Below, in pieces: positions 36,355 through 46,166 of a stretch of 64,000 nt of DNA (positions are counted from its first letter, which is position 1; each line of letters opens with the position of its first letter). Under the pieces are notes generated by a model. That model saw nothing but the letters and a program-made list of their open reading frames with translations, did not search any database and was not told the origin of the DNA. This DNA is from Flavobacterium sp. Lineage in GTDB: Bacteria; Bacteroidota; Bacteroidia; Flavobacteriales; Flavobacteriaceae. A program made the position numbers and the translations under genes. The DNA is taken from the NCBI GenBank assembly GCA_030151565.1, contig JASLDM010000116.1:11563-75562 (forward strand), read 5' to 3'.

Positions 36355-38055
36355 TTAGTTTTGGTAGACAACGTATTTGATATCTTCTTCAGAAACTACT
36401 TTCGTTAAGTTATGTGAAGAAAGCGCTTTCATTGCTTTGTCCCATTTTTTTCCGCTTAAAGCAGCTTGGACTTTTAATGCTCCAATTTCTATTTTATTTT
36501 CATTTTTTTCTAAAATCTGAATGATTATTTTTTCTTCATCCGTTAACTCCACTGTTGGTGCTGTTTTTTCAGGGCGCATTTGTGGGAAAAATAAAACCTC
36601 TTGAATTGAAGGATTATTCGTTAAGAACATAATCAAACGATCCATTCCAATTCCTAAACCTGATGTTGGAGGCATTCCATATTCTAATGCTCTTAAGAAA
36701 TCTTGGTCGATAAACATAGCTTCGTCATCTCCGCGTTCAGATAGAGCCATTTGCGCTTCAAAACGTTCTCTTTGATCAATTGGATCGTTTAGTTCTGAAT
36801 ACGCATTTGCAATTTCTTTACCACAAACCATTAACTCAAAGCGTTCTGTTAATTCTGGGTTATCACGATGTGCTTTTGTTAAAGGAGACATTTCTTTAGG
36901 GTAATCAGTGATGAAAGTAGGCTGAATGTAATTTCCTTCACATTTCTCTCCAAAGATCTCATCAATTAATTTCCCTTTACCCATAGTTTCATCTACAGGT
37001 ATTCCCATTTCTAAAGCAGCTTTTCTAATTTCCTCTTCTGTTTTTCCTGTGATGTCGAAACCAGTAAACTCTTTAATAGAGTCTGCCATTGTGATGCGCT
37101 TGTATGGTGCTTTGAAACTGATTTGATGGTCGCCAAAGGTAGCTTCTGTCGATCCGTTAACAGCAATTGCACAATGTTCTAATAGACGCTCAGTAAAGTC
37201 CATCATCCAGTTGTAATCTTTGTAAGCTACATAGATTTCCATTGCAGTAAATTCAGGGTTGTGTGTTCTATCCATTCCTTCATTACGGAAGTTTTTAGAA
37301 AACTCATAAACACCATCAAATCCACCAACAATCAAACGTTTTAAATATAACTCGTTGGCAATTCTCAAATATAAAGGAATATCTAAAGCATTGTGATGTG
37401 TTATAAATGGACGTGCAGCGGCTCCACCAGGTATAGATTGCAAAATAGGTGTTTCTACTTCCATATATCCGGCTTCATTAAAGAAGTTACGCATCGCAGT
37501 AAATAACTTTGTACGCTTGATAAAAATGTCTTTATTTAATGGATTTACAACTAAATCTACGTAACGCATTCTATAGCGCAATTCAGGATCTGTAAAAGCG
37601 TCAAATATATGTCCTTCTGCATCTGTTTTTGGCAAAGGCAATGGACGTAATGATTTACTTAAAAGTGTAAGTTTTTGTACACGTAAAGTTTTCTCACCTA
37701 CTTTTGTTGTAAAAAGAGTTCCTTCAATACCGATAAAGTCACCTAAGTCGATAAGTTTTTTATAGATTTCGTTATAAAGAGTTTTGTCTTCTCCTGGGCA
37801 AATCTCGTCTCTGTTGATGTATAACTGAATTCTTCCTTCACTGTCTTGGATTTCAGCGAAAGAAGCTTTTCCTTGAATTCTTGAAGACATTAATCTTCCT
37901 GCCACAATTACCTGCTTATCTTCCTCAAAATCGTCCTTGATTTGCTTCGACGTGTGATCAACAGCAAATAGGTTCGCAGGATAAGGATTTACACCGAGTG
38001 CTTGTAGCTTGCTCAGTTTTTCTCTTCTGATGATTTCTTGTTCTGAAAGTTGCAT
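36355..38055 (-). CDS. lysS: Lysyl-tRNA synthetase, class II
   Basis: The 566-residue class II synthetase charges tRNA-Lys. An N-terminal OB-fold anticodon-binding domain (QVIVAGRLMSSRIQGKASFAEIQD) precedes the catalytic core with motif 2 FRNEGMDRTHNPEFTAMEIY and motif 3 GLGIGMDRLIMF. About 65 residues follow the core (DEEKIIIQILEKNENKIEIGALKVQAALSGKKWDKAMKAL), a small extra C-terminal domain that is common in flavobacterial LysS but missing in E. coli. It is a single gene with its own -7 element. Confidence 0.96.
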   Translation of the reverse strand: MQLSEQEIIRREKLSKLQALGVNPYPANLFAVDHTSKQIKDDFEEDKQVIVAGRLMSSRIQGKASFAEIQDSEGRIQLYINRDEICPGEDKTLYNEIYKKLIDLGDFIGIEGTLFTTKVGEKTLRVQKLTLLSKSLRPLPLPKTDAEGHIFDAFTDPELRYRMRYVDLVVNPLNKDIFIKRTKLFTAMRNFFNEAGYMEVETPILQSIPGGAAARPFITHHNALDIPLYLRIANELYLKRLIVGGFDGVYEFSKNFRNEGMDRTHNPEFTAMEIYVAYKDYNWMMDFTERLLEHCAIAVNGSTEATFGDHQISFKAPYKRITMADSIKEFTGFDITGKTEEEIRKAALEMGIPVDETMGKGKLIDEIFGEKCEGNYIQPTFITDYPKEMSPLTKAHRDNPELTERFELMVCGKEIANAYSELNDPIDQRERFEAQMALSERGDDEAMFIDQDFLRALEYGMPPTSGLGIGMDRLIMFLTNNPSIQEVLFFPQMRPEKTAPTVELTDEEKIIIQILEKNENKIEIGALKVQAALSGKKWDKAMKALSSHNLTKVVSEEDIKYVVYQN

Positions 38056-38080
38056 AATAATTGTGATTTATATAAGAAGG

Positions 38081-38088
38081 CAAATATA
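38081..38088 (-). promoter_or_regulatory. -7 promoter element of lysS
   Basis: TATATTTG on the minus strand, exact TAnnTTTG, 25 bp before the ATG. Confidence 0.6.
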
Positions 38089-38254
38089 GTTATTATTTGA
38101 AAGTGCGGCAATTGCTAGGACTGAAATCACTAAAAAGAGTCGAGTTTTAGGGATTAATAATCAAAATCTGTTTCAACATCCGAAAGCAAGGCGTAAAAAA
38201 GTTGAAGGTTTGCTGAAAAAGAACGAAATTTGTAAGATATAAATATTAATAAGT

Positions 38255-38419
38255 ATGAGTTTTTGGAGAGTTTTGCTATCAATTTTCGCCCCTCCTTTGG
38301 CAGTTTTGGATAAAGGATGTGGGTCTATTTTGATTGTTTTATTATTGACGATATGTGGATGGGTTCCAGGTGTTATAGCGGCTTTGGTAATTTTAAATAA
38401 TCCAAAATACAATAAATAG
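38255..38419 (+). CDS. YqaE/Pmp3 family small membrane protein
   Basis: A 54-residue protein beginning MSFWRVLLSIFAPPLAVLD and continuing with KGCGSILIVLLLTICGWVPGV, ending in NNPKYNK. It matches the YqaE/Pmp3 proteolipid pattern: two membrane segments, PPLAV in the first and CG-S then GWVPGxIxA in the second. Relatives in yeast and plants affect membrane potential and salt tolerance; bacterial roles are less clear. Its stop lies 2 bp before lipB, so the two may share an mRNA. It is easily missed because of its size. Confidence 0.9.
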   Translation: MSFWRVLLSIFAPPLAVLDKGCGSILIVLLLTICGWVPGVIAALVILNNPKYNK

Positions 38420-38421
38420 AT

Positions 38422-39123
38422 ATGAATAAAAAAGTAAAAATCATTGACTTAGGTCTTAAGGATTATAAAGAAACTTGGGATTACCAAGAGGAGTTGTTTC
38501 AAAGTATTCTTGATATTAAAGTGGCTAATCGACGCAATGAAGAAGAGAACGAAACTCCAAATTATCTTTTATTTGTCGAGCATCCACATGTTTATACTTT
38601 AGGTAAAAGTGGCGATTTCTCAAATATGTTGTTAGATGAGGAGCAGTTAAAAGAAAAAGGAGCTACTTTTTATAAAATAAATCGAGGGGGAGATATAACC
38701 TATCACGGACCTGGGCAAATTGTCGGATATCCGATTGTTGATTTAGAAAATTTTTTCACGGATATTCATAAATATCTTCGATTCCTAGAAGAGGCAATTA
38801 TTTTGACATTAAAAGAATACGGTATTGAATCGGGACGTAGTGAAGGTGAAACTGGCGTATGGTTGGGAGTAGGAACTCCATTTGCACGTAAGATATGTGC
38901 TATGGGTGTACGCGCCTCTCGTTGGGTGACTATGCATGGATTTGCTTTTAATGTAAATTCTGATCTTGGTTATTTTGATAACATCATTCCTTGTGGAATT
39001 CGAGGTAAGGGGGTTACTTCTTTAAATGTTGAATTAGGGGTTGATAAAGTTGATGAGGATGCGGTAGAAGCAAAAATTATAAAACATTTTTCTGATTTAT
39101 TTGAAGCAGAAATGGTGCGATAA
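38422..39123 (+). CDS. lipB: Octanoyl-ACP:protein octanoyltransferase LipB
   Basis: The 233-residue enzyme moves octanoate from ACP to lipoyl domains, the first step of lipoate synthesis. Motifs are VEHPHVYTLGKSG, NRGGDITYHGPGQIVGYPI, the catalytic Lys in RKICAMGVRASRW, MHGFAFNVN and the catalytic Cys in IIPCGIRGKGVTSL. Length is normal. It directly follows the small YqaE gene; lipA is not in view. Confidence 0.95.
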   Translation: MNKKVKIIDLGLKDYKETWDYQEELFQSILDIKVANRRNEEENETPNYLLFVEHPHVYTLGKSGDFSNMLLDEEQLKEKGATFYKINRGGDITYHGPGQIVGYPIVDLENFFTDIHKYLRFLEEAIILTLKEYGIESGRSEGETGVWLGVGTPFARKICAMGVRASRWVTMHGFAFNVNSDLGYFDNIIPCGIRGKGVTSLNVELGVDKVDEDAVEAKIIKHFSDLFEAEMVR

Positions 39124-39226
39124 TAGTGTAAGCCAATCTCTAAAGGATTGGTTTTCTTATTTATATTTTAATCATGCTGTTTTTGTAATGGGACAGCGAT
39201 TGATATTTAATGAAATGTTTTTTTAA

Positions 39227-39244
39227 TTTGTACTTTTGTACAAA
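39227..39244 (+). promoter_or_regulatory. rpe promoter with overlapping dyad
   Basis: The -7 element TACTTTTG (39231-39238) lies inside a perfect 7-bp dyad TTTGTAC-TTTT-GTACAAA (39227-39244). A repressor bound there would block the polymerase. The rpe ATG is 17 bp after the element. Confidence 0.5.
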
Positions 39245-39255
39245 CAATACAACTT

Positions 39256-39918
39256 ATGAAAAATACTTTGATTGCTCCATCTATTTTGGCAGCAGATTTT
39301 GCAAACCTTCAACGTGATATTGAAATGGTTAATGCGAGTCAAGCAGATTGGTTTCACATCGATATTATGGATGGCGTTTTTGTGCCTAATATTTCATTCG
39401 GGATGCCTGTTTTGGAGGCGATTTCTAAACACGCAAAGAAAACGATTGATGTACATTTAATGATTGTTGATCCTGATCGTTATATTAAGACATTTAAAGA
39501 TCTTGGTGCAGATGTTTTAACAGTGCACTATGAGGCTTGTACTCATTTACACCGTACGTTGCAAGCTATTAAAGCTGAAGGAATGCAAGCGGGAGTTGCA
39601 TTAAATCCTCATACAAATGTTGCTTTGTTAGAAGATGTAATTCAAGATATTGATTTGGTTTGTATTATGAGCGTTAATCCAGGATTTGGAGGGCAAAGTT
39701 TTATTGAGCATACTTATGAAAAAGTACGCAAGTTAAAAGCAATGATTGATGCTAAGGGAGCTTCGACAAAAATCGAAATCGATGGCGGAGTTACAACAGC
39801 AAATGCTAAGGAGTTAGTAGCTGCTGGAGCGGATGTTTTAGTAGCAGGTAGTTTTGTTTTTCGTTCTGAAAATCAATTGGAGACTGTTGCTGAATTGAAA
39901 GCTGTAGCTTGCTCTTAA
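39256..39918 (+). CDS. rpe: Ribulose-phosphate 3-epimerase
   Basis: The 220-residue TIM-barrel enzyme interconverts ribulose-5-phosphate and xylulose-5-phosphate in the pentose phosphate pathway. Typical segments are IAPSILAADFANLQRDI, WFHIDIMDGVFVPNISFG, DVHLMIVDPDRYI, MSVNPGFGGQSFI, EIDGGVTTANAKE and GADVLVAGSFVF, including the metal-binding His and Asp residues. Length is normal. It is a single gene. Confidence 0.96.
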   Translation: MKNTLIAPSILAADFANLQRDIEMVNASQADWFHIDIMDGVFVPNISFGMPVLEAISKHAKKTIDVHLMIVDPDRYIKTFKDLGADVLTVHYEACTHLHRTLQAIKAEGMQAGVALNPHTNVALLEDVIQDIDLVCIMSVNPGFGGQSFIEHTYEKVRKLKAMIDAKGASTKIEIDGGVTTANAKELVAAGADVLVAGSFVFRSENQLETVAELKAVACS

Positions 39919-39950
39919 GAATCAATTTTTTTATTAGAGATTTAAGTATA

Positions 39951-39986
39951 CAAAAAGCGGTTTAGACTTTTCTAAACCGCTTTTTG
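39951..39986. terminator. Bidirectional terminator
   Basis: Perfect 16-bp stem with core GCGGTTTAGA/TCTAAACCGC, flanked by A5 and T5; serves rpe and the convergent stress-protein operon. Confidence 0.93.
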
Positions 39987-40000
39987 TTGAAAATAAAATT

Positions 40001-40873
40001 TTATTTATAGAGTTTTACAAAGAGTATACAAGTGTCTGTCGAACGCTGGAAAACATCATGAGCAACGCTCCCCATAAAAATATCTTTAATTCCCGCAGAA
40101 CCCTTAACACCTAAAATAAGCATGTTTGCTTTTTTCTGTTTGCAATATTTTAAGAGTGTCGTTGCAATGCTTTTATCTTCGGCTGGAACTGTTTCAATAT
40201 CTGAATGTAAGGCGTATTTTTGATTCCAAGTATTTCGTTTGCGATCGATATCTAATAAGGTTTCTTTTTTGATGTCTTTATCAGTCATACTTGGCAAAAA
40301 TCCCCAATTAAATTTAGAAATGTAAACTGCTGAATGGGTTATTTTTTGACCTTTGGAATTGTTTTCAAATCGATCAGCCCAACTCATCACTAAAGAAGTA
40401 TATCTTGAGAAATCAATTGCATTGATGATGGTTGTAATTGGAGAAATAAAAGTTTCAGGAACAAGAAGTGTTGCACAAGGTAAAACTCGAATTAACTTAT
40501 GGGCTAAGCCTCCGTTGCCATCTAATTCTTGTTTATTTCCGAGAACCAATAAGTCGATAGGCTGGTTCTTATAGAGATTCATAAATGCAATCTCAGAATA
40601 GCTTTCCATTTTTACAATTATATCAAATGTATAAGAATGATTTGATTCCTTTATTTTGGATGTAATTCGTTGGGTTATTTTTGCAATAATTTGATTGATG
40701 CGTTCGGGAATTAAAAGCTCCTTAGGGATTTCTCCTATTTTTAAGTTATGTATAAAGGTGATTTTTTCAATTGATAGGATTTGATTAAGTATCTTGGCAT
40801 ACTGAATTAGATATTGATCCATTTCTGATAAATCAAGTCCTATTGTTATGTTTAAAGGTTTTTCTTGTGTCAT
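40001..40873 (-). CDS. Tandem universal stress protein (UspA family)
   Basis: The 290-residue protein has two Usp domains. The first (about 8-140) starts NITIGLDLSEMDQYLI; the second ends with the nucleotide-binding pattern GVKGSAGIKDIFMGSVAHDVFQRSTDTCILFV, a G-x2-G-x9-GS type motif that implies ATP binding. It lies 3 bp after the BCCT transporter gene, and Usp domains often accompany ion or osmolyte transporters, so it may tune that transporter. Confidence 0.9.
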   Translation of the reverse strand: MTQEKPLNITIGLDLSEMDQYLIQYAKILNQILSIEKITFIHNLKIGEIPKELLIPERINQIIAKITQRITSKIKESNHSYTFDIIVKMESYSEIAFMNLYKNQPIDLLVLGNKQELDGNGGLAHKLIRVLPCATLLVPETFISPITTIINAIDFSRYTSLVMSWADRFENNSKGQKITHSAVYISKFNWGFLPSMTDKDIKKETLLDIDRKRNTWNQKYALHSDIETVPAEDKSIATTLLKYCKQKKANMLILGVKGSAGIKDIFMGSVAHDVFQRSTDTCILFVKLYK

Positions 40874-40876
40874 AAT

Positions 40877-42466
40877 TTAGCTGTTTTGTTGTTCATCCAT
40901 CAATTCTGCAATAATATCTTTGTAGCTTTTTTCTTCTTTTGATTTTAGTTTTTTGTCGTGTCTTCGAAGTTCTTCTTGTAGACCTTTGTGCAAACTATAA
41001 CACATGATTAGTATAATGATAGCAAAAGGAATACCTGTAATGATTACGGCGGTTTGCAAAGCATTTAAGCCACCACCCCAAAGTAAAATTATAGCAATAA
41101 AACCTTGAATAAATGACCAAAATACACGTTGCCAAACGGGTGTGTATTCTGCACTTCCAGAAGTGATATTGTCTACAACTAATGAGCCTGAATCTGAAGA
41201 TGTAATGAAAAAGGTGAAAACCAATATAATTGCAATGACAGATAGGAATTTTGTAAAAGGGAAGTTTTCTAAGAAAACAAAAAGAGCTGTCGAAATATCT
41301 TCTTGAACAGCAGTTACCATCTCCATATTTCCTTCCATTATAAATTTAATTGCGCTTCCTCCGAAAACATTCATCCATAAAAGCGTGATTAGAGCAGGAA
41401 TGATAAGAACCCCAAGAATAAACTCTTTTACAGTTCTTCCTTTGGAGATTCTAGCAATGAAACTACCTACAAATGGAGACCAAGCAATCCACCAAGCCCA
41501 ATAAAAAATAGTCCATGCGTTTTGCCAACCACTATTTTGAAAGTTGTCATTCCATGTACTTATATCGATAAAGTTAGCTAAGTAAGACCCTGTATTTTGA
41601 ATATACCCTTTTAAAATATATAGGGTTGGGCCTAGGATGAATATTAAAAGCATTAAACTCAGAGCTAAAATCATATTTCCTCTGCTCAAAAGTTTTACAC
41701 CTTTGTCTAAACCAGAAAAAACAGATATTGTTGCGATAGAGATTACAATTAAAATCATGATGGATTGTATTAATGGGGATATTTCCCATCCAAAAACAAA
41801 ACGCAATCCAGCGCTGATTTGCGTTACTCCTAATCCTAGTGAGGTAGAAAGTCCGAATACAGTTGCTAGAGCAGATAATATATCGATACAATGTCCCCAC
41901 CATCCGTGTATTTTTTCTCCCCAAAAAGGATAGAAAAGAGAGCGGAAAGTCATTGGTAGTTTTCTATTGAAAGAAAAGAAGGCTAATCCAAGGCCAACTA
42001 TGGCATATATAGCCCAAGCGTGTAGTCCCCAATGTAATCCCGTGAAGTTAAGTGCTTGTATTGCAGCTTGAGTAGAATCACCAACGGGTCTTGGGGGAGA
42101 GGCAAAGTGCGAAACAGGTTCTGCTACACTGTAAAACATTATTCCTATTCCCATTCCAGCACTAAAAAGCATGGCGAACCAAGACAGTTTGCTAAACTCT
42201 GGTTCGGCCTCATCACCGCCTAAACGGATTTTTCCAAACTTACTAAAAGCAAGGTAAACACTAAAAATAAGAATGATATTGACAGTAACAATCAGAAACC
42301 AACCTAAACTAGAGGTGATGTTTTTTTGTGTTGCAGTAAACCATTGGTCAATTTTGGTAGGAAATAATAAACAGAAAATTAAAGCGCTTATTATTAGAGC
42401 TATGGATGTGAAAAAAACAGGGGGGTTGATGACCAGTTTTTTTTGTTCAATTGATTTTTTTATCAT
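40877..42466 (-). CDS. BCCT family transporter (quaternary amine or trimethylamine uptake)
   Basis: The 529-residue membrane protein has about 12 helices. BCCT marks are [24 protein letters not shown], the helix with [12 protein letters not shown] and the aromatic substrate box in [25 protein letters not shown] (the W-W-x-x-W pattern). Family members import glycine betaine, choline, carnitine or related cations. A trimethylamine transporter described from Myroides also belongs to this family, to my recollection, and tmm lies 10 kb away, so trimethylamine is a real option. It forms an operon with the downstream Usp gene. Confidence 0.93.
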   Translation of the reverse strand: MIKKSIEQKKLVINPPVFFTSIALIISALIFCLLFPTKIDQWFTATQKNITSSLGWFLIVTVNIILIFSVYLAFSKFGKIRLGGDEAEPEFSKLSWFAMLFSAGMGIGIMFYSVAEPVSHFASPPRPVGDSTQAAIQALNFTGLHWGLHAWAIYAIVGLGLAFFSFNRKLPMTFRSLFYPFWGEKIHGWWGHCIDILSALATVFGLSTSLGLGVTQISAGLRFVFGWEISPLIQSIMILIVISIATISVFSGLDKGVKLLSRGNMILALSLMLLIFILGPTLYILKGYIQNTGSYLANFIDISTWNDNFQNSGWQNAWTIFYWAWWIAWSPFVGSFIARISKGRTVKEFILGVLIIPALITLLWMNVFGGSAIKFIMEGNMEMVTAVQEDISTALFVFLENFPFTKFLSVIAIILVFTFFITSSDSGSLVVDNITSGSAEYTPVWQRVFWSFIQGFIAIILLWGGGLNALQTAVIITGIPFAIIILIMCYSLHKGLQEELRRHDKKLKSKEEKSYKDIIAELMDEQQNS

Positions 42467-42520
42467 GAGTTATTCTATTTTATGACTTATTTAGATAACC
42501 CAGCACTTTATAAAAGATCT

Positions 42521-42528
42521 CAAAGATA
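42521..42528 (-). promoter_or_regulatory. -7 promoter element of the BCCT-usp operon
   Basis: TATCTTTG on the minus strand, exact TAnnTTTG, 54 bp before the BCCT ATG. Confidence 0.6.
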
Positions 42529-42618
42529 GAGAAGGAAGTAAATATAAATGTATTTTTTACTTAGGCGTTTTAAAGAATTAAACGTTTCGGATAAAAAGTA
42601 CTGAATGTAATTAAAAAT

Positions 42619-42645
42619 AAACGGCTACTTTTTAAGTAGCCGTTT
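42619..42645. terminator. Terminator of pruA
   Basis: Perfect 12-bp stem AAACGGCTACTT and complement with TTT loop. On the minus strand it follows pruA and runs into a T-rich stretch. Confidence 0.8.
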
Positions 42646-42660
42646 ATAAGTTTATTTTGA

Positions 42661-44286
42661 TTATCCTAAAAAAGGATATTTGTAATCCGTTGCAGGAATA
42701 AAAGTTTCCTTGATTGTTCTAGGTGAAACCCAACGCAACAAGTTTAAGATAGAACCTGCTTTGTCATTTGTACCTGAAGCTCTTGCGCCTCCAAATGGTT
42801 GCTGTCCAACAACTGCTCCTGTAGGTTTGTCATTGATATAGAAGTTACCTGCTGCATTTGTTAATGCTTCTGTAGCTTCTACAATTGCGTAACGGCATTG
42901 AGAAAATATAGCTCCTGTTAAAGCATATGCAGAAGTTTCGTCAACTAATTTCAATGTCTCTAACCATTTTGCATCTTCATAAACGTAGATAGTTAAAACA
43001 GGACCGAATAATTCGGTTTTCATAGTTTCATATTGAGGGTTAGTTGTTACAATTACAGTTGGCTCAATAAAGTAACCTACAGATTTATCATAATTACCAC
43101 CAGCTACAATTTCAGCATCAGCATCTTGTTTTGCTTGATCAATGTATTTCGCTAATTTATTAAAAGAGCTTTCTGAGATTACAGAAGATACGAAGTTTGT
43201 TGGATCTTCTGGACTTCCCATTTTGATAGTTTGCATATCTGCTACCATAAAGTCTTTTACAGCATTCCATAAAGAAGAAGGGATGTAAGCTCTTGATGCA
43301 GCAGAACATTTTTGACCTTGGTATTCAAAAGCACCTCTTGTTAAGGCAACAGCAACTTCTTTTGCATCAGCAGAAGGGTGCGCAACTACGAAGTCTTTTC
43401 CTCCTGTTTCTCCAACAATACGCGGATATGTTTTGTAGTTGTTGATGTTTTTACCAATTGTTTCCCACATACTGTTGAATACAGCTGTTGATCCAGTGAA
43501 GTGAATTCCTGCAAAATCAGGACTTGCTAAAAGTGTATCGGTGATCATTGCAGAATCTCCATAGATTACGTTGATTACACCATCAGGAAGACCAGCTTTT
43601 TTGAAAATCTCAACAATTACGTTTGCTGAATAAATTTGTGTTGCACTAGGTTTCCAAACAACTACATTTCCCATCAAAGCTACTGAAGAAGGTAAGTTTC
43701 CAGAAATAGCTGTGAAGTTAAAAGGAGTGATTGCATAAACAAATCCTTCAAGTGGACGGTGTTCTAAACGATTCCAAACTCCATCTGTAGATGTAGGTTG
43801 TTCCGCATAGATTTGAGACATATATTCAACATTGTATCTCAAGAAATCTATAAACTCACACGCTGAATCAATTTCAGCTTGGTGTAATGTTTTTGCTTGA
43901 GCGATCATTGTTGCAGCGTTTAATTTTGCACGGTATGGACCTGCAATTAATTCTGCTGCTTTTAAGAAAATAGCTGCTCTATGTTCCCAAGGCATTTTTG
44001 ACCATTCTTTTCTAGCTTCAAGAGCGGTAGAGATTGCTTTTTCAACCAAAGGTTTGTCTGCAACGTGATATTTTCCTAAATTATGTTTGTGATCAAAAGG
44101 AGGGAATAAGTTCTTAGTATTTCCTGTTTTAATCTCTTCTCCTCCGATGTATAGAGGGATGTCAACAGTTTGATTATATTGTTCTTTAAAAGAGTTTAAT
44201 GTAAGTTCTCTTTCTTTAGTTCCTGGCGCATAAGATTTAACAGGTTCGTTAAACGCTTTCGGAACAGTGTAGATTCCTTTTGGCAT
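42661..44286 (-). CDS. pruA: L-glutamate gamma-semialdehyde dehydrogenase (1-pyrroline-5-carboxylate dehydrogenase)
   Basis: The 541-residue aldehyde dehydrogenase oxidises the proline breakdown intermediate to glutamate with NAD+. Seen are TPFNFTAISGNLPSSVALMGN, VGETGGKDFVVAHPSAD with the catalytic Glu, the nucleophile Cys in EYQGQKCSAASRAYIP, and the C-terminal FYINDKPTGAVVGQQPFGGARASGTNDKAG. This long single-function form is the type fused to nothing, as in eukaryotes and Bacteroidota, whereas E. coli PutA is bifunctional. The proline dehydrogenase gene is not in view. Confidence 0.95.
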   Translation of the reverse strand: MPKGIYTVPKAFNEPVKSYAPGTKERELTLNSFKEQYNQTVDIPLYIGGEEIKTGNTKNLFPPFDHKHNLGKYHVADKPLVEKAISTALEARKEWSKMPWEHRAAIFLKAAELIAGPYRAKLNAATMIAQAKTLHQAEIDSACEFIDFLRYNVEYMSQIYAEQPTSTDGVWNRLEHRPLEGFVYAITPFNFTAISGNLPSSVALMGNVVVWKPSATQIYSANVIVEIFKKAGLPDGVINVIYGDSAMITDTLLASPDFAGIHFTGSTAVFNSMWETIGKNINNYKTYPRIVGETGGKDFVVAHPSADAKEVAVALTRGAFEYQGQKCSAASRAYIPSSLWNAVKDFMVADMQTIKMGSPEDPTNFVSSVISESSFNKLAKYIDQAKQDADAEIVAGGNYDKSVGYFIEPTVIVTTNPQYETMKTELFGPVLTIYVYEDAKWLETLKLVDETSAYALTGAIFSQCRYAIVEATEALTNAAGNFYINDKPTGAVVGQQPFGGARASGTNDKAGSILNLLRWVSPRTIKETFIPATDYKYPFLG

Positions 44287-44326
44287 GATGTTTTTATTTT
44301 AATCGGTTATACTTTATAACGAAATA

Positions 44327-44334
44327 CAAAGGTA
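44327..44334 (-). promoter_or_regulatory. -7 promoter element of pruA
   Basis: TACCTTTG on the minus strand, exact TAnnTTTG, 40 bp before the ATG. Confidence 0.55.
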
Positions 44335-44389
44335 ACGAAAATTAGTGAATTTGGTAATGACTCTGAAATGTAAAAGGATTAATAAAGCG

Positions 44390-44776
44390 TTAATTCAAAG
44401 CAAATCGAGCACTAAGACGAAATAGAGGAATGGTAACCCTGAAGGGCTCGTTAGTTGCTAAATTAATCATATTATAGAAACCTTTCATTGAACCCAGTGG
44501 GGAGCAAAGTAAGCAACCAGATGAATATCGGTGTTTTTGGCCAGTTTCAATGATTGGATTCAAACCTAGAACTCCATCTCCTTTTACTTGTTCACGGACA
44601 TTTAAAGAATCGTAGATATCCCAATGTCTAGACAAGAGTTGTACCGTATCTTCACTTTGGTTTTCTATAGTTATTTCATAAGTAAAGGCAAAGTGAATTT
44701 TATTGTTCTTTAAGTAGGTTCCTTCAAAGTTGTTTTTTACAGAAATCTTAATTCCATTTGTTATTTGAGAGACCAT
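44390..44776 (-). CDS. apaG: ApaG domain protein
   Basis: The 128-residue protein is a single ApaG/DUF525 beta-sandwich: the N-terminal ITNGIKISVKNNFE, FAFTYEITIENQSEDTVQLLSRHWDIYDS, VKGDGVLGLNPIIETGQKHRYSSGC and the final MKGFYNM region. E. coli ApaG is loosely linked to Co2+ resistance and Mg2+ efflux, but the molecular role is unclear; the fold also occurs in F-box and polymerase-associated proteins. It lies downstream of the T9SS plug gene on the same strand with a 56-bp gap. Confidence 0.92.
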   Translation of the reverse strand: MVSQITNGIKISVKNNFEGTYLKNNKIHFAFTYEITIENQSEDTVQLLSRHWDIYDSLNVREQVKGDGVLGLNPIIETGQKHRYSSGCLLCSPLGSMKGFYNMINLATNEPFRVTIPLFRLSARFALN

Positions 44777-44832
44777 AAAGTTGTTCAGAATATAATTAAA
44801 TTGATAAATAATTGAGAATTACAAGTGATTTG

Positions 44833-46092
44833 TTAGTAAACGATATTTTCAGAATTAGTTGTTCCAAATCCAATTACACGATCGTATAGATCAGTGTTTC
44901 CACGATAGTAAACTAAAATTTGATATTGATTTTCTGTTTGTGCAAAATTACCATCAGGGGCTTCTTCTGGGTTTATTCTGCCTTTAGTCACTGCTGAATA
45001 AAGAAAGTTGGTAAATCCTTGTTTAATCAATAGAGCTGTTTCGTATACTTTTGTTTCAGGATTATAAGTCAACAGATTTTCCTCTGTAAGTTCGTTGTTG
45101 TTAAACATCCCAGTTATGTAAAATTGAGTTTGAGGATTTGATTCTTGTGGTTGAAGACGAAAGTAAACCCAAGAGTAATCCGCTTCGATTGAAGGATTTT
45201 CTCTATTGATATTTCGAGGCTGAAAGCTTCCGTTTATATCAGGAAAGTATGTGTACGGTTTGTTTTTTCTAGCTGAGTTTAAGTATAGAAAAGTACTGTA
45301 AACACCTTGGTCAGAATGTACTTTACCAATCATATTGTTTACGGCATTTATATCGCTATTGTCAAAATTCAAGTATTCATTGCTTCCCCAAAATTGTGTT
45401 TCCTTATTGTATTTATAAATTAAATCTGTTCCTAAAGTATATTGAGGAGTAATGTTATTTATATACGTATCCCATCGTCCGTTTTGGAAAAGAGCTACTT
45501 TTATGTTTTGTGTAGGATTTTGAAAAGTTTGTTCTCCTAAGTGTATAGTGAATTCTAAGTTTTGTTTTTGGTCAATGTATTCTATATCTCGAGCTCTTTT
45601 TATTTGAGCTGCTACGTTGACGTTATTTTCATAAAGTATAAATTTTCGTCTAATAATTACATCTTGATGTTCATCTGTTATTTCGAGAACGTAGTTGCCA
45701 CTTTTTAGGATTTTGTATTTAGGGTTTGGTAATGTTAAACGATAGTGAGAATAGAGTTGTAAAGTGTTGAATGAATTTTCATAATTTTGAATACGCTGGT
45801 TTTCCATGCCATCAAGATAATCAGTCGTTCTAAGTTTCGATGGTGTCCAATCGTAGTTGAATGGAAAAATGCGATAGTAGTAATTACTTTCATTAGCAAG
45901 TAAGTCATCAAATTCAAAGTTGATTATTTCTCCAAGTCTAAAAAAAGGGACAATTGCTTTATTGTCTTTCATAAAAGCAGCGCTTTTAATGTAGGTTTCC
46001 GTTTTCTCTTGAGCAGATTTTTGTGCAAATAAGCTCGTGCTAAGGCTAAAACAAAACAGTAAAGCAACAAGGAAAGAATGGAGTTTAAGCAT
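44833..46092 (-). CDS. Type IX secretion system plug protein (DUF5103)
   Basis: The 419-residue exported protein (signal peptide about 1-23, ending SLFAQK) matches the DUF5103 family: YIKSAAFMKDNKAIVPFFRLGEIINFEFDDL, YYYRIFPFNYDWTPSKLRTTDYLDGMENQRIQNYENSFNT near the start, and a second domain ending YRGNTDLYDRVIGFGTTNS. In Flavobacterium johnsoniae the member of this family was found as the periplasmic plug closing the SprA translocon of type IX secretion. This implies that the organism exports proteins, and perhaps glides, by T9SS. It has its own -7 element. Confidence 0.88.
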   Translation of the reverse strand: MLKLHSFLVALLFCFSLSTSLFAQKSAQEKTETYIKSAAFMKDNKAIVPFFRLGEIINFEFDDLLANESNYYYRIFPFNYDWTPSKLRTTDYLDGMENQRIQNYENSFNTLQLYSHYRLTLPNPKYKILKSGNYVLEITDEHQDVIIRRKFILYENNVNVAAQIKRARDIEYIDQKQNLEFTIHLGEQTFQNPTQNIKVALFQNGRWDTYINNITPQYTLGTDLIYKYNKETQFWGSNEYLNFDNSDINAVNNMIGKVHSDQGVYSTFLYLNSARKNKPYTYFPDINGSFQPRNINRENPSIEADYSWVYFRLQPQESNPQTQFYITGMFNNNELTEENLLTYNPETKVYETALLIKQGFTNFLYSAVTKGRINPEEAPDGNFAQTENQYQILVYYRGNTDLYDRVIGFGTTNSENIVY

Positions 46093-46122
46093 AAAACAGG
46101 TGTTTGTATTAGTAGTCTTCTA

Positions 46123-46130
46123 CAAATATA
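46123..46130 (-). promoter_or_regulatory. -7 promoter element of the T9SS plug gene
   Basis: TATATTTG on the minus strand, exact TAnnTTTG, 30 bp before the ATG. Confidence 0.6.
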
Positions 46131-46166
46131 CCTTTTTAATCTAATTAACCTGAATTTGGATGGTGA

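Noticed and set aside
38173..38412. 79-codon minus-strand frame
   Set aside because: It lies antisense to the well-supported YqaE/Pmp3 gene at 38255-38419 and has no recognisable features.
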